This document shows positions 35,027 through 44,337 of a stretch of 64,000 nt of DNA, piece after piece. The DNA lies in NCBI GenBank assembly GCA_963724705.1, contig CAVRVS010000001.1, positions 496,001 to 560,000 of the forward strand, read 5' to 3'. The notes beneath the pieces were generated by a model, which saw only the letters and a program-made list of their open reading frames with translations, did not search any database and was not told the DNA's origin. This DNA comes from DASQPR01 sp963724705 (GTDB lineage: Bacteria > Actinomycetota > Actinomycetes > Mycobacteriales > Micromonosporaceae). Positions within the stretch are counted from its first letter, which is position 1; each line of letters opens with the position of its first letter. The position numbers were made by a program, and so were the translations under genes.

Positions 35027-38000
35027 CTACCCGACCGTGTACACGTACGGCAGGTCGATCAGTTCGTCACCGGAGCCGGTGAGGAACCCGAACGTGTCGA
35101 CGTAGAGGTGTCCGCGCACGAGCGAGTGCGGTGCACCGGTCGGCGTGATGGTGACCGTGATCGTCGTGGACTGGCCCGGGAACAACGTGATCGGACCAGT
35201 ACCGGTCGGAGTCGCCGCATCCTCGGTCGACGCCGCGGCCGGCTTGGACGTCGCGAGCCCCGTACCCTCGCTGATCTTGGTCGCGGCGGCCCGGCCCTGG
35301 CGCAGCAGGCTGGCCACGGCGCTGTTGGCGCCGGGGTCGACCCCCGCGGCCCAGACGTCGCCCGTCGTCGAGCTGATCGCTGGATCGAACAGCTGGCCCC
35401 GGGCGGTGGCCGAGATCATGAACGTCCCATGCGGCGCCGGACCGTCGAACGGACCGGTCTGGCCGATGTCGGAGGCCCACAGTCCGGGCGACACCTGTGG
35501 CGCATCGACGTTCACGGTCGCCGAGTTGTTGACGTTCGCCGCATACACGTCCGGGTTGCCGGATGTATAGAAGAGGTCGAGGTTGACACCCGTCGTCGCG
35601 ACCGCGGCCACGTCGAAGTGCGTCACGTCCGGCGGCACCTGCCACCGCGGCGCGATCCCCGGAGCCACCGGCAGGTCGATCGGCTGTGGCGTGCCGGACA
35701 ACTCGGCCAGCGGTATCTCCCCGGTAGTGTTCAACCGACCGTCGGCGAAGTATGTCAGCGGAACCAGGCCGGTATTGGTGACCTTGACCGGTACGTTGAC
35801 CGCCTGGCCCGCCTTGAGCACGGTCGACGCGCTGTTGGGCAATTGCGCGCTTACCTTCACGGTGTTGAACGCGAGCGTCGCGTGGAAGCCCTGGCTCGTC
35901 TCGAGCCCGGTGATCGGGTCGATCACCAGCAGCGAAAGGATCCACCGACCGGCCGCCGGCGACCGCTTGTAGAGCTGAAGGCCATTGCTTTGCTGCGGAT
36001 TGCCGGCGTTGTCGAAGTTCACGTTCGACTGGTAGGACGCGACCTGGCCGTTCGGGTCGGTCAGGAGCGCCTCGATGATGTCTCCGGCGTCACTGTCCAG
36101 GGTGAGCCCGACCGTCATGTCCTTCTTCCCGGCCGGCACGTCCAGGTAGTACACATCGGACTGCGCCGGACCGAATATCGGGATGTTACGGCCATTGCCA
36201 CCGGTCACGACGCCGGTGAACGTGTTGCTCCCCTTGCTCGTCGGCACCAGGGTCCGCAGTGTCAATGGCACCGAGACCACCGCGCCGCGGGCCGGCGTCA
36301 CCTGTACGGATGCGGATACGTCACCGACCGCCTTGGCCAGCTTGGTCGACACCTTGACCGTAGCGCTGCCGTGGGCCGGGATGCTGACCGACGACGGCGA
36401 CACTGAGCCGGACGTGGCGAAGCGCTGGGTCGTAAAGCTGAAGTCGACCGGACCGTTGAATCCGGACGTCGGCGCCATCACGAAGTACGCCGACCAGGTG
36501 CCGGCCACCGGGAAGTTCACGTCGACGTGACCGAAGTTCCCGTTGCCCTGCGGCGACGAGTACTGCTGGAAACGCCCGCTCGGGTCGATCAGGTTGACCC
36601 GGATCGGCGAGACGGGTGTCGGCGCCGCGAACGACACGTCCAATCGATCGGCGCCCTTCGGCACGGTGAACGTCTTGCGTACGAACGCCCGAGCAAGACC
36701 GGTGAAGTCGAAGAACGTCGGCGCCGTGGCGGCGTCGAAGGTGACCGAACCGGACTGCCGCGACAGCAACGCTCCGAGCTTGCGGGTCGCGAGCTTCACG
36801 GTCTGTGCGCTCGACGACGTGTTCGTGAGCTTGAGCGACTCCGTCGCCGTCGACCCGCCGTTGCCGATGCCGGTGAGCTGTGTCGGCCCGGCGATGACCG
36901 CGTTCGCGACGCTGGGCGGCGTGCCGTTGCCATCCCGCCAGCTGCGGGCCGCCTGCACGGCAGCGAGCGAATTCAACTCGCCCGCGCCCTGCTCGTACGC
37001 CGGTGCGCCGAGGTCGGTCGCGGTGCTCGTCAGGAACTGCTTGACGAGGGCTGGACTCGGCCGGACACCGTGGTGGGTGTTCTCGTACGCCTCGATGACA
37101 AGCGCGGCCGCTCCGGCCACGAGGGGCGACGACTGGCTCGTGCCGCCGAAGTCCTCGATCGGCGACGGCGCTCCCTTGAAGTCGGCGCACTCCGCATACT
37201 GATCGAGGTCCGGCGTACACAGGGCCCAGCCGGAGTCGCCCGGCGCGGCAAGATCGGGGACACGTGCAGCCTGCGACGTTCCGCCGCCGGACAGCGACGC
37301 GATGTTGTCGTTCGCCCAGGTGCCGTTGTCGAAGTTGGCACCCTCGAACCCGGTCTGCTGGTAGAGACGGAGGTTCGTGGTCCCGGCAACGCTGATCACG
37401 TTCGGATCGGTGCCGGGCGACTGGAATGTTCCGGCGGTGCCGGCGTCCCCCGTGCCGGAGACGACCGTGACGCCCGCGGCCACGGCAGCGTCGTCGGCCA
37501 GTGAGACCGGGTCCAGGCCGAAGTCTGGGAACGGGTTCGCGCCGAACGACTCGTTCAACACGTCGACCTGGTCGACGTTAACGGCGTAGTCGATGGCCTC
37601 GATGAACCGGGACGTCGGAGCGGTGGGGGCAGCGCCGAACACCTTCAGCCCGACGAGGCTCGCTCCGGGCGCGACACCACGGACGGTGATCGTGCAGCCG
37701 GTCGGCAGCTGGTGCTGCGGCACGACGAAGTTGGCGAGGTCGTAGGGGTGCAGGCCCTGTGCCGCAATCGAGCTGGCGTCGCCGAACGCCTCGCCACCGA
37801 GCGTCGGCGCGGCCAGACCGTCGCCCGAGAAGTCCTGATAGTCGACGAAGACATGGCTGCCGTCCGGCCGGATGAAATCCGGGTTGTCGATGTCGATGCC
37901 GTCGGCGATCCACGCCACCTTGACGCCGGAGCCGTCCACGATGTTCTGCGCCTGCGGCGTGTTCTTGTTCAGGAACGCCGTATGCGTCGTCTGCAGTGCC

Positions 38001-38482
38001 TCCGGTTCTAGCAACGGCTGGCTGGGGTCGGATGGGCAGATCGTCGACGTGTCGGTGGCCGCCGCCGCGGCGCCGGGGGCCGGGCTCGTGGAAGCCGTCG
38101 ATCCTCGGCTGATCGGCCGATCCGGCAACACGGCCGCGACCTGGGGGTTTGCCGCGATCGAGTTGACCTGGGCCGCCGTCATGCTGGCAGCGAAACCGTT
38201 GACGAGGGAGAAGCCGCGGACGTTGCGCGCCCCCATCTTGCTCGCGCTGGCGAGCAGCGGCGCCTGGTCGCGCTGGGTCGCTTGGACGCGGGCCGATCGC
38301 ATGCCCTTGCTGATGGCCAGGTTCGTGTGCTGGTCACGCAGCACCACAATGAAGTTGTGCTGGAGTTGGCTGGCGCTCGTCGTGCCGGGGGCCGCGGTTG
38401 CAGACGTCCAGGCGATCGACGAAGCGGCCAAGCCGACGGCGACAGCGGATGCGAGTAGCAGCCGGCTGCGGACTCGGGGCAT
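35027..38482 (-). CDS. Secreted S8-like (subtilase) peptidase lacking the standard HGTH motif
   Basis: 1151 residues. A signal peptide (LLLASAVAVGLAASSIAWTS, cut near residue 31) is followed by an inhibitor-type prodomain (QHNFIVVLRDQHTNLAISKG). The subtilase core starts near residue 170: the Asp region is VAWIADGIDIDNPDF, oxyanion Asn in VLNESFGAN and Ser in FGGTSQSSPLVAGAAAL. The expected histidine motif (HGTHVAG) is replaced by EAFGDASSIAAQG, with a Glu-x3-Asp arrangement like sedolisins. The C-terminal 600 residues look like beta-sandwich domains (VTPARGAVVSVPLTLRT). It is probably a secreted or wall protease, or a degenerate one. AGGAG precedes ATG 38482. Confidence 0.85.
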   Translation of the reverse strand: MPRVRSRLLLASAVAVGLAASSIAWTSATAAPGTTSASQLQHNFIVVLRDQHTNLAISKGMRSARVQATQRDQAPLLASASKMGARNVRGFSLVNGFAASMTAAQVNSIAANPQVAAVLPDRPISRGSTASTSPAPGAAAAATDTSTICPSDPSQPLLEPEALQTTHTAFLNKNTPQAQNIVDGSGVKVAWIADGIDIDNPDFIRPDGSHVFVDYQDFSGDGLAAPTLGGEAFGDASSIAAQGLHPYDLANFVVPQHQLPTGCTITVRGVAPGASLVGLKVFGAAPTAPTSRFIEAIDYAVNVDQVDVLNESFGANPFPDFGLDPVSLADDAAVAAGVTVVSGTGDAGTAGTFQSPGTDPNVISVAGTTNLRLYQQTGFEGANFDNGTWANDNIASLSGGGTSQAARVPDLAAPGDSGWALCTPDLDQYAECADFKGAPSPIEDFGGTSQSSPLVAGAAALVIEAYENTHHGVRPSPALVKQFLTSTATDLGAPAYEQGAGELNSLAAVQAARSWRDGNGTPPSVANAVIAGPTQLTGIGNGGSTATESLKLTNTSSSAQTVKLATRKLGALLSRQSGSVTFDAATAPTFFDFTGLARAFVRKTFTVPKGADRLDVSFAAPTPVSPIRVNLIDPSGRFQQYSSPQGNGNFGHVDVNFPVAGTWSAYFVMAPTSGFNGPVDFSFTTQRFATSGSVSPSSVSIPAHGSATVKVSTKLAKAVGDVSASVQVTPARGAVVSVPLTLRTLVPTSKGSNTFTGVVTGGNGRNIPIFGPAQSDVYYLDVPAGKKDMTVGLTLDSDAGDIIEALLTDPNGQVASYQSNVNFDNAGNPQQSNGLQLYKRSPAAGRWILSLLVIDPITGLETSQGFHATLAFNTVKVSAQLPNSASTVLKAGQAVNVPVKVTNTGLVPLTYFADGRLNTTGEIPLAELSGTPQPIDLPVAPGIAPRWQVPPDVTHFDVAAVATTGVNLDLFYTSGNPDVYAANVNNSATVNVDAPQVSPGLWASDIGQTGPFDGPAPHGTFMISATARGQLFDPAISSTTGDVWAAGVDPGANSAVASLLRQGRAAATKISEGTGLATSKPAAASTEDAATPTGTGPITLFPGQSTTITVTITPTGAPHSLVRGHLYVDTFGFLTGSGDELIDLPYVYTVG

Positions 38483-38956
38483 GGATCACACTCCTACGCG
38501 GGATTGATGTTCGCCCCTGAGCGTCCTGGCCAGCGCCCCGTCCGGAAAAGTCATCTACGCCCTTGTATGCACCCTCGCCGGCCGCCGACGCCCGAGGGAT
38601 GACCCTTGCTGCCCCCCTTGCTCGGCAACCGCGGCCTTCTGCCACCGGTCGCGATGTCCGCGCCGGATCGGCAGTGTCACGCGTCCTCAGCAGGACTTCC
38701 ACCTTTGACGGGTACGCACAACCGAACGGCACCGGCTGCCCCGCTCGGGCTGGTGCGTAACACCCGGTCGCCCGCTTACGACGCGATTGAGCGCTGGGCC
38801 TCCTCCCACGGCTGCTCATCGACGAGCGGCGGGCCGAAGTCGACCACCTGGATGCCGTACGTGGAAAGCAGCGGTATCGAACGCTGCCGCGTCGACCTCG
38901 CCCGCGCCGGCATCGATCGCCGACAGCCGGCCCGGCCGCCGGAGCACAATGAAGGA
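38483..38956. other. Intergenic region with a possible gene remnant
   Basis: Holds the promoter of the subtilase gene. On the minus strand, 38776-38913 reads as a 45-residue frame ending STYGIQVVDFGPPLVDEQPW plus EEAQRSIAS. The composition looks like a real protein C-terminus, but there is no ribosome site and no family I recognise. It may be the tail of a lost gene. Confidence 0.35.
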
Positions 38957-39535
38957 ATGTGGCGCCGTTACGCCGTGGCGAGCTGGCTCGGAGTCGCCCT
39001 GCTCGCGGGCTGCGGCGCCGATCGCATCCAGATAACCGACGGGGCGGCTCGGACGTCGGGCCATGGACCGGCGGGTCAGGGACCGGCGCTGACGCCGGCC
39101 ACCGAATCGGCACATTCGCTCACGCCGGACACCGCCACACTGCTCGCCGTGGCCGACGCCAATGGCCAACCGCTGACCCGCGAGATCAGGCTGCGTGGCG
39201 GATCGATCGTCATCGGGCCGCCGGCCGATGCGGCCCGAATACGCGTCACCGCGGCCCAGGCCCGACAGACCGTCCTCGCCGAGCCCGGCGCGTCCGATCC
39301 GGCGTCCCTGATCTGCCGGAGCGGGTCGCTGACCTTCTTCGACGACGGTGCCTCCGACGACGGCAGCACCTCGGCCAACAGCACGCTTGACCGCAGCGGT
39401 GCCGAAGTCTGGATGTGCGTCTGGGTGAACGCCATCGTGGGGCCGTCTGACACGCCGAGGCAGCATGAGAACATCATCGCGTTCGTCGACGCCACGACCG
39501 GCGATGCCTTGCTCACCATCGCGGACACGACGTGA
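38957..39535 (+). CDS. Hypothetical lipoprotein, tandem paralogue 1
   Basis: About 192 residues. The signal peptide ends in a lipobox, ASWLGVALLAGCGADRIQ, with Cys20 the lipidated residue. The mature part has a Pro/Thr-rich linker, TPDTATLLAVADANGQPLTR, and a conserved block ending NIIAFVDATTGDALLTIADT. No family is recognised. The next gene encodes a clear paralogue and overlaps by 4 bases. A long-range ribosome site is not evident; ATG 38957 is chosen as the first Met before the signal peptide. It probably sits on the outer face of the membrane. PepSY-like architecture is possible but unproven. Confidence 0.7.
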   Translation: MWRRYAVASWLGVALLAGCGADRIQITDGAARTSGHGPAGQGPALTPATESAHSLTPDTATLLAVADANGQPLTREIRLRGGSIVIGPPADAARIRVTAAQARQTVLAEPGASDPASLICRSGSLTFFDDGASDDGSTSANSTLDRSGAEVWMCVWVNAIVGPSDTPRQHENIIAFVDATTGDALLTIADTT

Positions 39536-40083
39536 GCCGCCGGCGATCGGTCGCACTCGCCGTGACCGCGGCGGTGGTCACCACGGTCGGCGCTTGCTCG
39601 GCCGACCGCGTACCGGTCCCGGCCGACCGGACGGCGCCGCGCACCATCGGGCCGTACGTCCGCGCTCCGGTACCGGATCCGTCTCGTACGGTCCAGCCGG
39701 ACACGGCCGCGCTCCGCGCCGTCGATGAGGCCGATGGCACGCCACTGACCAGTGACGTCATCCTGCAAAACAACACGATCGTCGTCGAGCCATTGGCGTC
39801 GGACGCCATCGCCGACGCGACGGTGAATCTGGCAACCGCCCGCGCCACCACCCGCCTCGATGCCAACACGCCCCGGTCCGCGCCATTGACCTGCCGTTTC
39901 GGTGTGCTCTCGGAGACGGTCGACGGCGAGGTCCGCGTCGACCACCTGCCGGTCTGGATGTGCTTTCAGGTCGGGGTGCTGATGTCCACGTCGATCAATG
40001 GGCGTGCGACGCCCATGAACACGGTGACCTTCGTCGACGCCACGACCGGCGAATGGTTGTTCACGAACGAGGACCCCGCGTAA
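39532..40083 (+). CDS. Hypothetical lipoprotein, tandem paralogue 2
   Basis: 183 residues. GTG start in an overlap with the preceding stop (GTGA). Lipobox VTTVGACSADRVP with Cys22. The mature part is collinear with its neighbour: TAALRAVDEADGTPLTSDVI (compare TATLLAVADANGQPLTREI), PLTCRFGVLSET, HLPVWMCFQVGV and FVDATTGEWLFTNEDPA. Two conserved cysteines could form a disulfide. The pair arose by duplication. Function unknown. No neighbour suggests one. Confidence 0.72.
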   Translation: MSRRRSVALAVTAAVVTTVGACSADRVPVPADRTAPRTIGPYVRAPVPDPSRTVQPDTAALRAVDEADGTPLTSDVILQNNTIVVEPLASDAIADATVNLATARATTRLDANTPRSAPLTCRFGVLSETVDGEVRVDHLPVWMCFQVGVLMSTSINGRATPMNTVTFVDATTGEWLFTNEDPA

Positions 40084-40140
40084 CTACTGCGCACCGGGCG
40101 AACCTGCGCTGGAAAGCGCTCGAGAGGAGACGTACCGTTT

Positions 40141-40392
40141 ATGGCTCGGCGAAAGCGCGACCAGCACGAACCCTCGGCCGACGAACGAGCCCTTGCGGCG
40201 GTGCATGACCAGTTGGACCGGGCCATCGCGACGTATGCGGACCTGAGCGGCAGGGGCCTCGCCGACGCCGACAATGTCGCTGCGTTCATCAAGGTATACA
40301 GCCGTCATGAGCCGGCCGAAGTCGTCTCGCTGCTGGCGCTCGCCGTCCAGCGACTCGCGCGGCGCAAGCAGAAGTGGGCGTTCAAGCTCTAG
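40141..40392 (+). CDS. Small hypothetical protein
   Basis: 83 residues, no signal peptide or membrane segment. Mostly helical and polar: DERALAAVHDQLDRAIATYA and VVSLLALAVQRLARRKQKW. ATG 40141 has AGGAG about 12 bases upstream, a little far. Codon use agrees with neighbouring genes. Role unknown. It lies 57 bases after the lipoprotein pair, so it may share their transcript. Confidence 0.55.
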   Translation: MARRKRDQHEPSADERALAAVHDQLDRAIATYADLSGRGLADADNVAAFIKVYSRHEPAEVVSLLALAVQRLARRKQKWAFKL

Positions 40393-40571
40393 CGGCGTCG
40401 CCAGATGCGTCCCGCGCGCGCTCAGTCGTGGCCGTTCGCGTCTTGACGTGCTCCGCCCGTCGTGGATGGTTGACCACGATGGCCGATGGTCGAACAAGCC
40501 GTCTGACGGAGTAGCTTTCGTCTGGGCGGGACCGTCGAATGTGCCGCTGGATATGTGCCTCACGTCCGGGT

Positions 40572-40583
40572 CGTTCACGAACG
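40572..40583. promoter_or_regulatory. Short palindrome before the LacI gene
   Basis: CGTTC-AC-GAACG, perfect 5-bp arms, immediately before the GGAGGGAG ribosome site of the LacI gene. Could be an autoregulatory operator; also short enough to arise by chance. Confidence 0.25.
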
Positions 40584-40595
40584 GAGGGAGTCACT

Positions 40596-41624
40596 GTGGC
40601 GACGATGACGGACGTGGCTCGCATGGCGGGCGTGTCGGTCAGTACGGTGTCCTACGCGATGACCGGGGCCCGACCCATAACTGCCCAGACCCGACAGCGG
40701 GTCGAGCATGCGATGGAACAGTTGGGATACACGCCTAATGCCATGGCGCGTGGCCTGAAGAGCCGGCGCAGCCACATCGTTGCGGTGCTCTTCCCGACCG
40801 GTGGGCGTGGCATCGACACCAGCGGCATGGCCTACATCCTCGGCGCCAGCGACTTCGCGCAGGAACACGGCTATCACGTACTGCTGTGGACGGCCAATGC
40901 CGGCGCACTCGACGAGTTGCGCCTCCTGGCCCGGCAGGGCCTGATCGACGGTGCGCTGTTGATGGAGGTCCGCCTCGCGGACGAGCGTATCGAGGTGCTC
41001 GCGCAGGCCGGCGTCGAATTCGGGTTGATCGGCCACAACGGCGGCGACGTTGCATCCGACTTCGTCGACGCGGACTTTGACCAATGCGGCCGGGTCGCCG
41101 TGGGCTATCTCGCCGACCTCGGTCATCGGCACATCGCCTTTGTCAATCAGTCGCGGTCGTTCGTCGCCGCCGGGCTGGGGTCGTCCGTGCGCGCGCGCGA
41201 CGCGGTCGTTCGGGCCGCGAATGACGCCGGGATCCGGTTGACCGTGCACAACTGCGCGTCGTCGGCGGCCGCCGGCCAACGGCTCTTCCGCGATCTGGTG
41301 CGTCGCGACGGTGACGTCACGGCGTTGATCGCGCTCAACGAGCAGGCCGTGCCCGGCGTGATGACGGCGGCCCAGCTGCACGGCTGGCGGGTGCCGCAGG
41401 ACTTCTCTCTTGTGTCGCTGGCCATGACGCCGCAGGCCGCGTTGATGACCACGCCGGCTACGACGACGGTCAGCCCGGACGCCAGCGGCATGGGCCGTGC
41501 CGCGATGGCGGCGTTGATCCTTCGGTTGGACGGTGGCACCGGACCGGCGACGCAGACACTCTTCCCGGGCCAACTGATCGTCCGCGGCACCTCCGCTCGA
41601 CCGCGGGCAATCCGACCGACGTAG
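40596..41624 (+). CDS. LacI family transcriptional regulator
   Basis: About 342 residues. The LacI helix-turn-helix and hinge are clear: TMTDVARMAGVSVSTVSYAM and RVEHAMEQLGYTPNAMARGL. The periplasmic-binding-type core continues with IVAVLFPTGGRG and ends FPGQLIVRGTSARPRA. It probably controls the alpha-glucosidase gene 102 bases downstream, with a maltose/isomaltose-type sugar as inducer; this is inferred from position. GTG 40596 has GGAGGGAG upstream. The longer frame from 40539 has no site. Confidence 0.92.
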   Translation: MATMTDVARMAGVSVSTVSYAMTGARPITAQTRQRVEHAMEQLGYTPNAMARGLKSRRSHIVAVLFPTGGRGIDTSGMAYILGASDFAQEHGYHVLLWTANAGALDELRLLARQGLIDGALLMEVRLADERIEVLAQAGVEFGLIGHNGGDVASDFVDADFDQCGRVAVGYLADLGHRHIAFVNQSRSFVAAGLGSSVRARDAVVRAANDAGIRLTVHNCASSAAAGQRLFRDLVRRDGDVTALIALNEQAVPGVMTAAQLHGWRVPQDFSLVSLAMTPQAALMTTPATTTVSPDASGMGRAAMAALILRLDGGTGPATQTLFPGQLIVRGTSARPRAIRPT

Positions 41625-41675
41625 ACGCCCGCGGGCGGTGGACCGACCTGGCTTCGTCGGCGGCTTCCGCGCGGC

Positions 41676-41708
41676 GAGAAATCCTCCGAACAAGAGAAAT
41701 CCTCCGAA
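41676..41708 (+). repeat. 15-base direct repeat in the leader of the glucosidase gene
   Basis: GAGAAATCCTCCGAA occurs twice, separated by 3 bases, ending 18 bases before the GTG start at 41727. It is unusually A-rich for this genome. It might be a regulator site. Confidence 0.6.
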
Positions 41709-41726
41709 TAACGGGAAGGAGCGTCG

Positions 41727-43370
41727 GTGGGACGCGATTCGAGTGACGTGCCGGCGTCGGGCGCGGCGGCAGATTCGTCGGCGGCAGATTCGTCGACGAA
41801 CGCGGCGTGGTGGCGCACCGCGGTGGTCTATCAGATCTATCCACGGAGCTTCGCCGACGCCAACGGCGACGGAATCGGTGACCTGAACGGCGTACGGTCG
41901 AAGCTCGCGTACCTGGCCGCGCTCGGCATCGACGCGCTCTGGCTCTCGCCGTTCTACCCGTCCCCGCAGATCGACTTCGGCTACGACGTAGCCGACTACC
42001 GCGATGTCGACCCCGCCTATGGCACGCTCGACGACGCGCACTCTCTTATTCGCGAGGCGCACGACCACAACCTCCGCATCATCGTCGACCTGGTGCCCAA
42101 CCACACCTCAAATCAGCACCCGTGGTTCCGGGCCGCGCTGGCCGGAGCGCCGGGCAGTCCCGAGCGGGAGCGATTCCTGTTCCGCGACGGTCGTGGCCCG
42201 GACGGCGCCGAGCCACCGAACAACTGGCAGTCGAGCTTCGGCGGACCGGCCTGGACAAGGGTGGGCGACGGGCAGTGGTATCTCCACCTGTTCGCTTCCG
42301 AACAGGCCGATCTGAACTGGACGAACCCCGAGGTCGTGGCCGAATTCGAGGACATCCTCCGGTTCTGGCTCGATCTCGGCGTCGATGGCTTCCGCATCGA
42401 TGTCGCACACGGCCTCGCCAAGGATCCCGACCTCACCGATCTTGTCGGTGCCACCGACGACCTGCGCCGCACCGGTACGCATCCACACTGGGATCGGGAC
42501 GAGGTTCACGACGTGTACCGGGGCTGGCGCCGGATCATCGATCAGTACGCCGGCGACCGTGTCTTCGTCGCCGAGGCGTGGGTGCCCAACCCGTCGCGGT
42601 TCGCGCAATATCTGCGGCCCGACGAACTCCACACCGCGTTCAACTTCGACTTCTACAACGCCGGCTGGGACGCGACCGCGATCCGGAAGGTCATCGACCA
42701 CACGATGATCGAGCTCGCCACCGTCGGAGCGTCCCCCACGTGGGTGCTGGCCAATCACGACGTACAACGCCCGCCGACCCGCTTCGGCGGTGGCGAGCTG
42801 GGAGTTCGACGGGCCAAGGCGGCGACGCTGCTCATGCTCGCGCTGCCCGGCGGCGCCTACCTCTACCAGGGCGAGGAGTTGGGTCTCGAAGAAGTCCTGG
42901 ACATCCCGCCGGAGCTCCGCCTCGATCCCGTCTTCCGGATGACGGGCGGTCGTCGGCTCGGTCGGGACGGGTGCCGAGTGCCGCTTCCGTGGTCAGGCAC
43001 CGAGCCGCCGTACGGCTTTGGCCCGTCCGGCACGCCGTGGCTGCCGCAACCGGCGAAGTGGGCATCGGTCACCGTGGCGGCCGAGGACGCCGATCCGGCA
43101 TCGACGCTCTCCTTCTACCGACGCGCCCTTCGGATCCGGCGGGGCACGGTGGCGTCGGCTGACGCCGCGCTCGAGTGGATCGACGCGGATGACGGCGTGC
43201 TCGCGTTCCGGCGCGGGCGCGACGTCATCGTGGTCGCGAACGTTACCGACGCGGCGGCCGCCCTGCCGGAGTTGGTGGCGGGCGACGCTCCGGTGATCAG
43301 CAGCGCGGACGGCGGACCGGGCACTATTGCCGCGAACGCAACCGCATGGTTCGTCAGGCGCGACCGGTAG
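41727..43370 (+). CDS. GH13 alpha-glucosidase (oligo-1,6-glucosidase-like)
   Basis: 547 residues, cytosolic. The four GH13 regions are visible: VDLVPNHTS, GFRIDVAHGL with the nucleophile Asp, VFVAEAWVPN with the acid/base Glu, and VLANHDVQRP. The start block AVVYQIYPRSFADANGDGIG, then QADLNWTNPEVVAEF, is typical. It would release glucose from maltose, isomaltose or related oligosaccharides. GTG 41727 follows AAGGAG. The regulator upstream is LacI-type, and no sugar transporter is adjacent. A hairpin follows the stop. Confidence 0.93.
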   Translation: MGRDSSDVPASGAAADSSAADSSTNAAWWRTAVVYQIYPRSFADANGDGIGDLNGVRSKLAYLAALGIDALWLSPFYPSPQIDFGYDVADYRDVDPAYGTLDDAHSLIREAHDHNLRIIVDLVPNHTSNQHPWFRAALAGAPGSPERERFLFRDGRGPDGAEPPNNWQSSFGGPAWTRVGDGQWYLHLFASEQADLNWTNPEVVAEFEDILRFWLDLGVDGFRIDVAHGLAKDPDLTDLVGATDDLRRTGTHPHWDRDEVHDVYRGWRRIIDQYAGDRVFVAEAWVPNPSRFAQYLRPDELHTAFNFDFYNAGWDATAIRKVIDHTMIELATVGASPTWVLANHDVQRPPTRFGGGELGVRRAKAATLLMLALPGGAYLYQGEELGLEEVLDIPPELRLDPVFRMTGGRRLGRDGCRVPLPWSGTEPPYGFGPSGTPWLPQPAKWASVTVAAEDADPASTLSFYRRALRIRRGTVASADAALEWIDADDGVLAFRRGRDVIVVANVTDAAAALPELVAGDAPVISSADGGPGTIAANATAWFVRRDR

Positions 43371-43371
43371 C

Positions 43372-43390
43372 CCGCCCGCATCGCGGGCGG
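43372..43390. terminator. Bidirectional hairpin between convergent genes
   Basis: Stem CCGCCCGC-ATC-GCGGGCGG directly after the glucosidase stop; the convergent methyltransferase stop is 41 bases further on. Confidence 0.5.
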
Positions 43391-43430
43391 ACCGCCGGTC
43401 CGTGGGCCGGGGCCGCGCCGGACAGCTCCG

Positions 43431-44177
43431 TTAGCGCTTCATGAGCGCGAATACCCCCCACCCCAGAAGGTCGCGCGCATACCGGGCGTAGTCCAGCGGC
43501 GCCCGATTGAGTTCCGCCCGTAGTTCTGGCACAAGATCGTCGCTCGGGTGCGCGTCGATGAAGGTGCGAACGTTGAGCCATTGCGCGGCCCGATACCGAT
43601 CCCAGCTGTCTCCGTCGGCGAGCACCATCTCGACGACGTCATAGCCGAGGTCACCGAACAGCGCAACGAGGCCGGGCAACGAGTCGAAGTCGTCCGCCGA
43701 TCGAGCGTGGCACGCCTCGACTGCCTCCTGGCTCGACGGCTCGGCCCGCCAGAAGGGCTCCCCGATCAGCATGATGCCGCCGGGCCGGAGGCTACCTTCA
43801 AGCAAAGCTATGGTGCCGCTCACCCCGTTGCCGATCCAGGTCGCGCCGACACAGGCCGCGATGTCGACCGGCTCGTCGGACACGTACCCGGCGGCATCGT
43901 CATGCACGAACCGCACGCGGTCGGCGACCCCGAGTTCGGTGGCGCGTTCGTGGGCTTCGGCGAGCGAGACTGTGCTGATATCGACACCGACGCCGGTGAC
44001 GCCGTGGTCGCGCGCCCAGGTGGCGAGCATCTCGCCTTTACCACAGCAAAGATCGAGAACCGACATCCCGGTACGGAGACGGATCGCTCGACCGAGCGTG
44101 GCCAACTTCTTAGACGTGAACGGATTGAGGATCCGGTGACTACTCTCCCGGATCGTATAAATGCGTGGCAGGTCCAC
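43431..44177 (-). CDS. Class I SAM-dependent methyltransferase
   Basis: 248 residues. Motif I is VLDLCCGKGEMLATWARDHG, followed by VGVDISTVSLAEAHERATEL. The methyl-acceptor is unknown. An acidic post-motif and IMLIGEPFWRAEPSSQEAVE, seen in small-molecule methyltransferases, are present. GTG 44177 has AAGGA about 9 bases upstream. It converges on the glucosidase gene. The neighbouring 96-residue protein may share its transcript. Confidence 0.85.
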   Translation of the reverse strand: MDLPRIYTIRESSHRILNPFTSKKLATLGRAIRLRTGMSVLDLCCGKGEMLATWARDHGVTGVGVDISTVSLAEAHERATELGVADRVRFVHDDAAGYVSDEPVDIAACVGATWIGNGVSGTIALLEGSLRPGGIMLIGEPFWRAEPSSQEAVEACHARSADDFDSLPGLVALFGDLGYDVVEMVLADGDSWDRYRAAQWLNVRTFIDAHPSDDLVPELRAELNRAPLDYARYARDLLGWGVFALMKR

Positions 44178-44337
44178 TTCGGTGATTCCTTACGTGTGAT
44201 GGACGGGTCGTCTGGACTGGACGGAGACGGACGCCGTCGACACGCATCAAAACACCTTCTCGCACGCTGGATCGGTCGGGTCAGAGCTGATCCGAACCGT
44301 AACCACGGGCGCTGACCCAAGCAAACGGATTAGTGCG

